Source of the DNA: Campylobacterales bacterium
Lineage (GTDB): Bacteria; Campylobacterota; Campylobacteria; Campylobacterales; JALSKU01
NCBI GenBank assembly: GCA_027023175.1
Contig: JALVWW010000286.1
Location: forward strand, 1 to 7,614
Direction of reading: 5' to 3'
DNA: 7,614 bases
The notes under the pieces are model-generated. The model was not told where the DNA came from. It ran no database searches and saw only the letters and a program-made list of their open reading frames with translations. This document shows, in pieces, positions 1 through 6,462 of the stretch; the first letter of the stretch is position 1; each line of letters begins with the position of its first letter. Position numbers and translations under genes: made by a program.

Positions 1-1442
1 TTGGTTGTTTCATATCCGGGGTGTTTATCGCGTACTATAATATCAGGCTCAAACTCATAAAACCTTTTAAAGCTTTCAATGGTTCTTTGGAAATATTCCA
101 TAGCTTCTATGCTGTTTAGGTCGCCTATATGCGGTGAAGTGACAAGTATATCTTCATAGGCCAAAGTGATTGTATTTTTTTGATTTGCTCCGATACAAAG
201 TATCTTTTTATCAAGTTTGAAGGAGAGTTTTTGATACTTTGGCGCATAACCTCTAGCAAGTCTTAAAGTCTCTTTTTTTCCATCGACAGCCTGCACTACA
301 CTGTCATCACAGGCATTGACAATATCTCTGTCAAAATCCAACACAAAATCAACCACATTTCCCAATTTTTCACATAATTCCACTCTGTCTTTTATAATAG
401 GTTCATCACTTAAGTTGGCACTGGTTGCTACTATTGGACACTCAATATATTTAAATATCAAATGATGCAAAGGAGTATATGGCAAAAATACTCCTATTCT
501 GTCAATTCCTGGAGCTACAAAAGAGGTGATAGGCAACTCTCTTTTTCTAAGTTTATGAGGCTCTTTTTTCTTTACTACTACGATGGGTTTTTCTTTGCTC
601 AGTATTAGTTCCTCTTCTTTTTTGCTTAAAAGTGAAACCTTTTTTATATCCTCTATGTCTTTAAACATAACAGCAAATGGTTTGGTAGGTCTTCTTTTTC
701 TTTTTCTTAAAAGTTTAACGCTCTTTGGAGAAGTGGCAGAGCATACTATATGAAAACCACCCATTCCTTTTATGGCAACAATATTACCTCTTTTTATACT
801 TTTTGCACAAAGTTTTATAGCCTCTTCATCACATTTTAAAAGCTCTTTTGAAAAAGTTTTATAAAATTTTGCTCTCGGACCGCAGGTGTAACAAGAGATG
901 GGCTGGGCATGGTATCTTCTATCAAGTGGATTTTTATACTCCTCTTGACATTTGCTACACATTTTAAACTTATCCATAGAGGTATTTACTCTATCATAAG
1001 GTACTTTTTTGATGATAGTATATCTTGGTCCGCAGTTTGTACAGTTGGTTAAAAAGTAGTTGTATCTTCTGTTGGTTATATCATTTAACTCTTTTAAACA
1101 ATCTTCACATATAGCAATATCAGGAGATATGGAGGCAAATTTGGCTTTAGAGACTTCACTTTGGATGATCTTAAACTCGGTTTCATTTAAAGGAGATTTT
1201 TTGGTTTTAGTAGTTTTATCTATCTTAGCAAGTGGAGGAAGAGAGCCATAAAATTCATCTTCAAACTCATCGATAGCTTCTTCATCGGCTTCAATCTCTA
1301 AAAAAACACCCTCACTAGAATTATTGACAAATCCTTTCAATCCATACTTCAAAGCAAGTTTATAAACAAAAGGACGAAACCCTACTCCCTGAACAACTCC
1401 CTCAAATTTATATCTATATCTAACTAATCCCAAATTTTTCAT
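1..1442 (-). CDS. hypF: Carbamoyltransferase HypF, [NiFe]-hydrogenase maturation (partial, 3' end beyond window)
   Basis: HypF uses carbamoyl phosphate and ATP to make a carbamoyl adenylate and passes the carbamoyl group to the C-terminal cysteine of HypE, the source of the CN ligands on the active-site iron. It is cytoplasmic. The reading frame is open from the ATG at 1442 to the window edge (480 codons; the family is usually about 750 residues, so roughly the last third is missing). Visible in order: an acylphosphatase domain with VQGVGFRPF (residues 17-25, catalytic Arg23) and GFVNN (Asn41); two zinc fingers with the classic spacing C112/C115-x18-C134/C137 and C162/C165-x18-C184/C187; a YrdC-like domain with KGMGGFH (225-231), KRKRRPTKPFAVM (247-259), APGIDR (310-315) and TSAN (340-343); and the start of the Kae1-like domain (about 410 on), ending at DKHPGYETT. 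It follows hydE by 33 bp. A second in-frame ATG at 1466 would add eight residues. The nearest ribosome site, TTGGAA, is weak and close. Confidence 0.97.
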   Translation of the reverse strand, partial: MKNLGLVRYRYKFEGVVQGVGFRPFVYKLALKYGLKGFVNNSSEGVFLEIEADEEAIDEFEDEFYGSLPPLAKIDKTTKTKKSPLNETEFKIIQSEVSKAKFASISPDIAICEDCLKELNDITNRRYNYFLTNCTNCGPRYTIIKKVPYDRVNTSMDKFKMCSKCQEEYKNPLDRRYHAQPISCYTCGPRAKFYKTFSKELLKCDEEAIKLCAKSIKRGNIVAIKGMGGFHIVCSATSPKSVKLLRKRKRRPTKPFAVMFKDIEDIKKVSLLSKKEEELILSKEKPIVVVKKKEPHKLRKRELPITSFVAPGIDRIGVFLPYTPLHHLIFKYIECPIVATSANLSDEPIIKDRVELCEKLGNVVDFVLDFDRDIVNACDDSVVQAVDGKKETLRLARGYAPKYQKLSFKLDKKILCIGANQKNTITLAYEDILVTSPHIGDLNSIEAMEYFQRTIESFKRFYEFEPDIIVRDKHPGYETT

Positions 1443-1444
1443 TT

Positions 1445-1481
1445 TCCAAAATTTTTCATTTTTCATTTTTCATTTTTAATT
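1445..1481. repeat. Heptanucleotide tandem repeat in the hydE-hypF gap
   Basis: On the plus strand, three copies of ATTTTTC (1451-1471) are followed by ATTTTTA (1472-1478) and ATT, preceded by TTCCAAA. The hydE stop codon (1476-1478) lies inside it. On the coding strand the unit reads GAAAAAT, so each junction gives an ATG: at 1473, 1466 and 1459, in three different frames, of which 1466 is in frame with hypF. A further ATTTTTC copy at 1434-1440 overlaps the first codons of hypF. The same element with two ATTTTTC copies is found at 3984-4014. The arrangement is seen directly; any role is inference. Confidence 0.85.
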
Positions 1482-3311
1482 CTCAGTAAGTCCGCTTATG
1501 ATCCCATAAGGAAGATTAATGTCATCTAGGCCAAACTCTTCATTTGTAAAAACAGTATAGTTTTTTGCCGTAATAGTATAAAATTTATCAACCAAATTTC
1601 CCAAAGCAAAAAGTGAACCGTTCATACACACTCCATCTATCTCATAGTCTTGATTTAACTCATCCATAAGGTTTGAGATAAATTCTGCAAAACTCTCCAT
1701 AACTCCAAAGCTAAGAGTCGGTGCATCAAGCCCGGCAAGTCTAAAACTCATAGCAGTTTTTATCACTTTTAAACTATCAAGTTTAGGTTTATCATTTTCT
1801 CTTTTTAGTTTATAGTCAATCCTAGGACCCTTTTTACCCTTAAATGAGTAAGCACTATTACACAAAGTTTGTGCTGCATTTTTGACATTTGTCCCGGCAT
1901 AAAATCCTAAAACTATACTAACTATTCCCCAAAGCTTATAAATATCCCCCATCTTTTTAAAATCAAACTCCAAATCACTCATATATCCAAATTTTGCTCT
2001 ATAATTTTTGATAAGTTTTGCGGAGGTTTTATCTTCCTTTTCTATGATACCAAAAAGCTCCTTAACACTTTTTGGATACTCAAAACCAAATCCAAGATAA
2101 TCCACCAAGCCAAATCTTTTTGAATATATCATTATCTTATCGTTATACTCTTTACTCAAATAAACTCCACTTACAACTTTATCAAAAAGAGAATTTTGAG
2201 CGATGATAGAGTAAAATGCTCCATGTGCAGCTTCATATCTTTTATCCTTATCAAGATAAAATGTATCCTCTAAAGCAGGTAATTTTTTGGCTTTATCATA
2301 AGTTATAATATATTTGTCAGTATTGATTGCTACATAATTTTTAGAATATGCTTTTATGGGTAGGGGAGAAAAATTTTGATCTACTTTTGGTAAAAGAGTT
2401 TTATCTCCTTCACTCAAAAGCACTCTCCCGTCATTTAAAACTATAGCTCTTAGCTCCTTTTTAGACTTAACTTCACTTTTAAAATCCAAAGATATTTTAA
2501 ACTCTTCATCTTTGTTTACATCTGCTATCAAAACAAAATCAACATCCTCTTTTTTTAAGTATGAGAGTACAATCTCAAGCATCAAATCATCACAAAGTCT
2601 TATATCTACATGATGCTCTTTTTCAAAAAATGGATAATCTTTTAATATTTTACCATTGACAGGTAAATTTAGTACAGGTTTTTCAAAACTCCCAAGAGCT
2701 ATAAATTCACCTTTTTTAAGAGGTATCAAACCATTAACACTAGTTACATCTCCAAACAATAGTTCAAAATTTTTATCAAAAAATTTATAATTTTTCTCAT
2801 TTGCAAAAGCTATCTTTTTATAACCATTAAAAGTTTTTATCTTTGCAATTGCTCCGTTTTTTACAGCAATAGCCAAATTTTTAAATATCTCCTCATTATT
2901 ACCCACAATCTCTTTTGCAAAATTTTTATATACAAGTTCATTTTTTTGCACATCATAACCGCAAACTTCACACTTTACAAAAGGATCACTCGCATCTAAC
3001 GCCTCCTTGTGGCATTTAGGACAAAAAGGGAGTTCTCTTTTAGGATAAGTTGGCAAGCTATACTCATCTTTGGGTAAATTTTTAACAACTTCAACACTGC
3101 TATTTTTCAAAAATAAAGAGTGAGGCAACTCTAAAGCTAAATCATTAGCAAAATTTTCAAGTTCATTTTCACTGCCCTCAATATATAAAGAGAGTATAAA
3201 GTTATCTTTTTGTAGCACCCCTTTTAAACCGGAATTTTCCAACTCCCTTAAAAGTATCTTTTCATAAACCAAAGAAGTTGAAGTGTATTCAAAATCAAAT
3301 CTAAGTATCAT
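1476..3311 (-). CDS. hydE: Hydrogenase maturation protein HydE, degenerate HypF-like protein
   Basis: A 611-residue protein in the fifth position of a hydABCDE cluster. In Helicobacter pylori the gene in this position is known to be needed for hydrogenase activity; its chemistry is not assigned. It is unrelated to the radical-SAM HydE of [FeFe] hydrogenases. No signal peptide or membrane segment is evident. A single zinc ribbon is formed by C97/C100 and C114/C117. Read against the adjacent HypF the domain order appears conserved: an acylphosphatase-like start (GLKG at 28-31), the zinc ribbon, a YrdC-like part (147-170 and 182-216, with the shared EKP at 209-211) and a C-terminal part ending in MNGSLFALGNL (563-573) and INLPYGIISG (598-607), which resembles the HypF C-terminal GGVFQN and NDGGIALGQ motifs. 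Catalytic and ATP-contact residues of HypF are absent. The ATG at 3311 has AAAGGA five bases upstream. The frame is intact, so it is not a pseudogene. Gene identity is secure from synteny; the HypF relationship is my inference. Confidence 0.88.
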   Translation of the reverse strand: MILRFDFEYTSTSLVYEKILLRELENSGLKGVLQKDNFILSLYIEGSENELENFANDLALELPHSLFLKNSSVEVVKNLPKDEYSLPTYPKRELPFCPKCHKEALDASDPFVKCEVCGYDVQKNELVYKNFAKEIVGNNEEIFKNLAIAVKNGAIAKIKTFNGYKKIAFANEKNYKFFDKNFELLFGDVTSVNGLIPLKKGEFIALGSFEKPVLNLPVNGKILKDYPFFEKEHHVDIRLCDDLMLEIVLSYLKKEDVDFVLIADVNKDEEFKISLDFKSEVKSKKELRAIVLNDGRVLLSEGDKTLLPKVDQNFSPLPIKAYSKNYVAINTDKYIITYDKAKKLPALEDTFYLDKDKRYEAAHGAFYSIIAQNSLFDKVVSGVYLSKEYNDKIMIYSKRFGLVDYLGFGFEYPKSVKELFGIIEKEDKTSAKLIKNYRAKFGYMSDLEFDFKKMGDIYKLWGIVSIVLGFYAGTNVKNAAQTLCNSAYSFKGKKGPRIDYKLKRENDKPKLDSLKVIKTAMSFRLAGLDAPTLSFGVMESFAEFISNLMDELNQDYEIDGVCMNGSLFALGNLVDKFYTITAKNYTVFTNEEFGLDDINLPYGIISGLTEN

Positions 3312-3357
3312 ATTGTTCCTTTGGGAAATTAAAAATTAAAAATTAAAAATGAACAAT
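3312..3357 (-). promoter_or_regulatory. Possible hairpin covering the hydE ribosome site
   Basis: A perfect 7-bp inverted repeat, ATTGTTC at 3312-3318 and GAACAAT at 3351-3357, flanks the heptad repeat in the hydE leader. In the minus-strand message, the downstream arm covers part of the AAAGGA ribosome site and reaches the base before the ATG. Pairing would hide the site, but the stem is short and AT-rich with a 32-base loop, so it would be weak by itself. It may be chance. Confidence 0.25.
3326..3350. repeat. Heptanucleotide tandem repeat in the hydD-hydE gap
   Basis: About three and a half copies of the 7-bp unit AAATTAA on the plus strand (25 bp, perfect period). It is related to the repeats at 1445-1481 and 3984-4014 but is in the opposite orientation: its minus strand includes TTCATTTTTAATT, which is the end of those repeats on the plus strand. 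It lies in the 85-bp gap between hydD and hydE, just ahead of the hydE ribosome site. The rest of the gap (3351-3396) is AT-rich with no feature I can support. Confidence 0.8.
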
Positions 3358-3396
3358 TATTGAATAATATCATTTATAATTTTGACTATCCTCTTT

Positions 3397-3939
3397 TTAA
3401 GCTTTCAATAAAAAACTCTCTTTTGCTATCTCTTGGATGGGGATATTGTCTTTTTTTACCGCTTTTATATCATATTTTTCAAGCTCTTTAATGATAGTTT
3501 TTACCATCAATTCGCTTGCTTTTATCACTTCATCAGTCATATTAAATGTAGAATCTTCTCCTATGACATAGGGGATAACACCTACTATCTTAGTTGTAGG
3601 CATATCCCCGTACATCTCTATCATTTGTAAAGTCTGCAACATTTCAACTTCGTGTGCACTACCTTGCCAAGTTATATAGGAAGGAATATGGCTGTAGTCG
3701 AAGAAGTACACATCTCCTATGTTGCCATCTTTTACATTGACACAATCCATGACGATAACCAAATCATACTCAACTATCAAAGGTATAAGTCTTTGAGCTA
3801 GCGTACCGCCATCGACTATATCAACTTTATGTTTATCGCTAATAAATTCATAATTTTTTTCAAGATAATGAGCCAAATGAGCTCCAACTCCCTCATCTCC
3901 AAAAAGAACATTACCAATACCTAAGATCAAAATCTTCAT
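3397..3939 (-). CDS. hydD: Hydrogenase maturation endopeptidase HydD (HupD/HybD family)
   Basis: This nickel-dependent protease (peptidase family M52) removes the C-terminal tail of the large subunit HydB after the NiFe centre is assembled, letting HydB fold shut and join HydA. At 180 residues it has the usual family size. The N-terminal GIGNVLFGDEGVG (residues 7-19) carries Glu16; DGGT is at 43-46; the MDCVNV stretch carries Asp65; and SAHE carries His96. Glu16, Asp65 and His96 match the three residues that bind nickel in E. coli HybD, so it should be active. The C-terminal 25 or so residues (KAVKKDNIPIQEIAKES) are polar and lysine-rich. It is cytoplasmic. The gene is 76 bp after hydC, with a terminator-like hairpin just ahead of its ribosome site, so its level may be set below that of hydABC. 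The adjacent HydB is the expected substrate. Confidence 0.97.
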   Translation of the reverse strand: MKILILGIGNVLFGDEGVGAHLAHYLEKNYEFISDKHKVDIVDGGTLAQRLIPLIVEYDLVIVMDCVNVKDGNIGDVYFFDYSHIPSYITWQGSAHEVEMLQTLQMIEMYGDMPTTKIVGVIPYVIGEDSTFNMTDEVIKASELMVKTIIKELEKYDIKAVKKDNIPIQEIAKESFLLKA

Positions 3940-3947
3940 AAACTATT

Positions 3948-3953
3948 CCCCCC
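3948..3953 (-). promoter_or_regulatory. Unusual all-G ribosome binding site of hydD
   Basis: The minus strand has six G in a row, followed by AATAGTTT and the hydD ATG (8-base spacing). It is the only purine-rich run in the right place, in contrast to the standard AAGGAG ahead of hydB and hydC. It begins three bases after the T-run of the hairpin at 3957-3985, so hairpin folding and ribosome access may interfere. Confidence 0.6.
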
Positions 3954-3956
3954 AAT

Positions 3957-3985
3957 AAAAAAGAGTGAGCCAAAGCTCACTCTTT
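3957..3985 (-). terminator. Terminator-like stem-loop between hydC and hydD
   Basis: The arms AAAGAGTGAGC (3960-3970) and GCTCACTCTTT (3975-3985) pair perfectly over 11 bp around a four-base loop (CAAA on the plus strand). On the minus strand the stem runs straight into T bases (TTTTTT in total, partly in the stem, then ATT), the form of an intrinsic terminator for transcripts coming from hydC. On the plus strand the stem is followed by CCAAAA, so it is not a good terminator in that direction. It sits about 30 bases after the hydC stop. Only 17 bases separate it from the hydD ATG, so hydD, hydE and hypF need read-through or message processing. Confidence 0.75.
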
Positions 3986-4014
3986 CCAAAATTTTTCATT
4001 TTTCATTTTTAATT
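3984..4014. repeat. Heptanucleotide tandem repeat in the hydC-hydD gap
   Basis: The plus strand reads TTCCAAA, then two copies of ATTTTTC (3991-4004), then ATTTTTA (4005-4011) and ATT. It is the same element, in the same orientation, as at 1445-1481, but with two ATTTTTC copies instead of three. It fills the space between the hydC stop codon and the hairpin. Confidence 0.85.
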
Positions 4015-4015
4015 G

Positions 4016-4699
4016 CTACTCATGCTTACTGTGCCACTTAAGTCCACTAAATATAGCGTCCATAGAACCCTCTTTACCGTAAACGGCATTGAATATCGCC
4101 ATATAGATATGTACGGTAACAAAAAGTATAATACCCCAAGTTAAGAGATGATGAACTTCTCTCACTACCGCAAGACCTCCAAACAATACTGTAAGCTTCA
4201 TCATAGGAGCATACAAAAACCCTGCCAATCCCTCATGATAAACTTGCACATATAGCATAAGTCCGGTTAAAATGATACCGAATATCATAGCATAAAAGAG
4301 GATGTATGCAGCGAATTGTACAGGGTTATAAGTTCCTTTGAGCTTAGGATGTTTGGTGATAAATAGATAATACCCTATCTGTTTTATCCAAACAGCAGGG
4401 TTGATCAAGTCTAAAAGTGATTTTCTCTCTCCGCTACTATCTTTTACAAATAAAAAGATGTAACTTTTAAAAATTACAACAGCTATAAGCAAAAATCCAA
4501 AAAAGAGATGAAATGCTCTCATATAGTTTTGCAAAAAACCTGTCGGTGTCGGATGAGGGGTAGGTGTGATAAATGGCACAGCTATATAAAAACCTGTTGC
4601 CACCAATATCACTATAGAAACTGCTCTAAGCCAATGTTGCCATCTATAAGAGGAGGTAAACTCTACCTCCCTCTCTAAACATTTCATATCATTTGTCAT
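4016..4699 (-). CDS. hydC: Hydrogenase cytochrome b subunit HydC
   Basis: HydC is the di-heme cytochrome b that anchors the hydrogenase in the inner membrane and passes electrons from the HydA Fe-S clusters to the (mena)quinone pool. At 227 residues it is typical in size. Four hydrophobic helices can be seen at about 24-44, 62-85, 129-152 and 185-205. The likely heme ligands, judged by the family pattern, are His22 at the start of helix I (YRWQHWLR), His64 in helix II (MRAFHLFF), and His183 or His184 and His197 around helix IV (REVHH and VHIYMA, 13-14 residues apart). A proline-rich loop (PFITPTPHPTPT, 42-53) follows helix I. The start ATG at 4699 is six bases after a perfect AAGGAG (4706-4711), and the gene begins 12 bp after the hydB stop, so it is translated from the same message. 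The stop codon is TAG. Confidence 0.96.
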   Translation of the reverse strand: MTNDMKCLEREVEFTSSYRWQHWLRAVSIVILVATGFYIAVPFITPTPHPTPTGFLQNYMRAFHLFFGFLLIAVVIFKSYIFLFVKDSSGERKSLLDLINPAVWIKQIGYYLFITKHPKLKGTYNPVQFAAYILFYAMIFGIILTGLMLYVQVYHEGLAGFLYAPMMKLTVLFGGLAVVREVHHLLTWGIILFVTVHIYMAIFNAVYGKEGSMDAIFSGLKWHSKHE

Positions 4700-4711
4700 C
4701 TCAAACTCCTT

Positions 4712-6448
4712 TTATACACTACATCCGCCATAAAGTGGATCTACCTTATAAGCTCCTAGTTCATTTCCTTTTGTATCCATAACATGCACTGCACAAGCTA
4801 TACAAGGATCAAAAGAGTGGATGATTCTGATGATTTCGAGTGGCTGGGTAAGATCTTGTATCTTTAAGCCTATCAAGTTAGCCTCATAAGGTCCATGCTG
4901 ACCTTTTGCATCTATAGGACTTGCATTCCAGGTACTAGGAACAACTGCTTGGTAATTCTCAACAACTCCGTTTTTGATCCTTATCCAGTGACTTAACATT
5001 CCTCTTGGAACATCACCGATTCCCAAACCTTTATACTCTTTATCTTTATCTATTTGATAAGGAGTACAAGTCTCCTGGTCAACTTTTAAATTTTCTATCA
5101 AATTATGAAATGCCGTTAGTGCATGATCTGCTACTATCTTAGCTTGTAACATTCTAGCTGCTGTTCTTCCTAGAGTTGTAAATAGTGCAGATGCAGGGAG
5201 CCCTGTCTTTTTCAAAAATTCATTGACTACCGGCACAACTCTTTTATTGCCTCTAGCATAACTTACAAGCAGACATGCCAAAGGTCCAACCTCCATAGGT
5301 CTTCCGTCATATCTAGGAGCTTTTATCCAGCTATATTTCTCTTTTTCATTAAAAAGCTTGCTATCGATAGGCTTACCGTCACTTCCTATACTTTGACCCT
5401 CTACTAAGCCTGTATAGTTTGGATTGGTTTTTCCATTGTATGGATGTAAAGGCTCATTATCTTTATACCAAGAGTGAGTGGCTTCTTCGGTGATAAGATC
5501 CTCATTTATATCATAAACTTTACTCAAGTCATAGTTTGTAATAAATCCGCTATCAAATATATAGTCATTTCTCCCTACCTTAAAATCTCTATAAGCCATA
5601 AAATCACCAATTCCGGCTTTCATGGTTACTGATGGCTCTTTTGCATAAGCTTCTGCTGCCATTAGCAGATCTGCATAGTAGGCATTATTTACAAAGTTCG
5701 CCATCTCTTGAAATTTGACCATATATTCACCAAGTCTTGCAGGATCCATAAGATCCATCACACATGTTACACCACCGACTGTAAGACTTTGAGGATGAGG
5801 CATCTTTCCGCCAAATATTGCCAGCATTTGAGCTGCTATTCTTTGCATTTCAAGTGTTTTTAGATAGTGAGAAAGTGCTATAAGGTTTTGTTCAGGTGTA
5901 AAATGAAATGTTTTGTGTCCCCAGTAAGCATTGGCAAATGGTCCAAGACCGGCAGGAGACTTAGCAAATTTTGCCACTCTCTCTTGAACTGCTTTAAGAT
6001 CATTTTCTCCTGTTGCAATAGGGTTGTCACTGTATTTAAAAGCTAATTCACTTGCTTTTTTAGGATCAGCACTCAAGGCAGAAACTATATCAACCCAGTC
6101 AACTCCATGAAGTTGATAAAAATGCACAGGATGGTCATGTAAAAACAGGGCTGCATTCATCAAGGTTCTAGTTAATTCGGCATTTAAAGGAGGTTTGATG
6201 CCAAGTGCATCTTCTACCGCCATCGTACTTTTTAGATAGTGAGAGTATGTGCAAACTCCACAAATTCTTTGCATCATAAAAGGAACATCTCTAGGATCTC
6301 TTCCTTTTGCGATAACTTCTAAACCTCTCCACAATGTTGAACCCACATAAGCTTCTTTAACTACATTATTTTCATCTACTATAACTTCAGCTCTTAAGTG
6401 TCCTTCTATCCTGGTTATCGGATCTACTACTACTCTTTTTGTTGCCAT
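4712..6448 (-). CDS. hydB: [NiFe] uptake hydrogenase large subunit HydB
   Basis: HydB carries the NiFe(CN)2CO active site that splits H2. The N-terminal motif RICGVCTYSH (residues 61-70, Cys63 and Cys66) and the C-terminal DPCIACAVH (547-555, Cys549 and Cys552) give the four cysteine ligands, and RIEGH (13-17) is the conserved N-terminal signature. At 578 residues it has the usual length of the group 1 membrane-bound enzymes; within these it best fits the epsilon/delta respiratory type (group 1b), judged from motifs and operon. The 23-residue tail after His555 (starting VMDTKGNE) is the part HydD is expected to remove. There is no export signal of its own: it should cross the membrane with HydA through Tat. 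The start at 6448 has AAGGAG (6455-6460) six bases upstream, and the gene lies 14 bp after hydA. No key residue is missing. Confidence 0.98.
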   Translation of the reverse strand: MATKRVVVDPITRIEGHLRAEVIVDENNVVKEAYVGSTLWRGLEVIAKGRDPRDVPFMMQRICGVCTYSHYLKSTMAVEDALGIKPPLNAELTRTLMNAALFLHDHPVHFYQLHGVDWVDIVSALSADPKKASELAFKYSDNPIATGENDLKAVQERVAKFAKSPAGLGPFANAYWGHKTFHFTPEQNLIALSHYLKTLEMQRIAAQMLAIFGGKMPHPQSLTVGGVTCVMDLMDPARLGEYMVKFQEMANFVNNAYYADLLMAAEAYAKEPSVTMKAGIGDFMAYRDFKVGRNDYIFDSGFITNYDLSKVYDINEDLITEEATHSWYKDNEPLHPYNGKTNPNYTGLVEGQSIGSDGKPIDSKLFNEKEKYSWIKAPRYDGRPMEVGPLACLLVSYARGNKRVVPVVNEFLKKTGLPASALFTTLGRTAARMLQAKIVADHALTAFHNLIENLKVDQETCTPYQIDKDKEYKGLGIGDVPRGMLSHWIRIKNGVVENYQAVVPSTWNASPIDAKGQHGPYEANLIGLKIQDLTQPLEIIRIIHSFDPCIACAVHVMDTKGNELGAYKVDPLYGGCSV

Positions 6449-6462
6449 AAATTTCTCCTTGA

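Noticed and set aside
1060..1251. 63-codon open frame on the plus strand
   Set aside because: It lies wholly inside the well-supported hypF frame, opposite strand, and the product has no recognisable feature.
1476..3311. HydE as pseudogene, or as radical-SAM HydE of [FeFe] hydrogenase
   Set aside because: The 611-codon frame is unbroken with a good ribosome site, and there is no CxxxCxxC radical-SAM motif; only the name is shared.
3329..3373. 14-codon minus-strand frame (MILFNNCSFLIFNF) in the hydD-hydE gap
   Set aside because: It has no ribosome site at proper distance, runs into the heptad repeat and is the sort of frame expected by chance.
3351..3396. Possible -10 box (TATTAT) for a hydE promoter on the minus strand
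   Set aside because: In such AT-rich sequence this hexamer is expected by chance, and I see no convincing -35 or extended element.
3433..3630. 65-codon open frame on the plus strand
   Set aside because: It is antisense to hydD, whose catalytic residues are intact, and the product is a low-information Phe/Tyr/His-rich sequence.
3960..3985. Palindromic operator or bidirectional terminator
   Set aside because: The T-run follows the stem on the minus strand only, all genes here run on that strand, and the position just after hydC fits a terminator or processing hairpin better than an operator.
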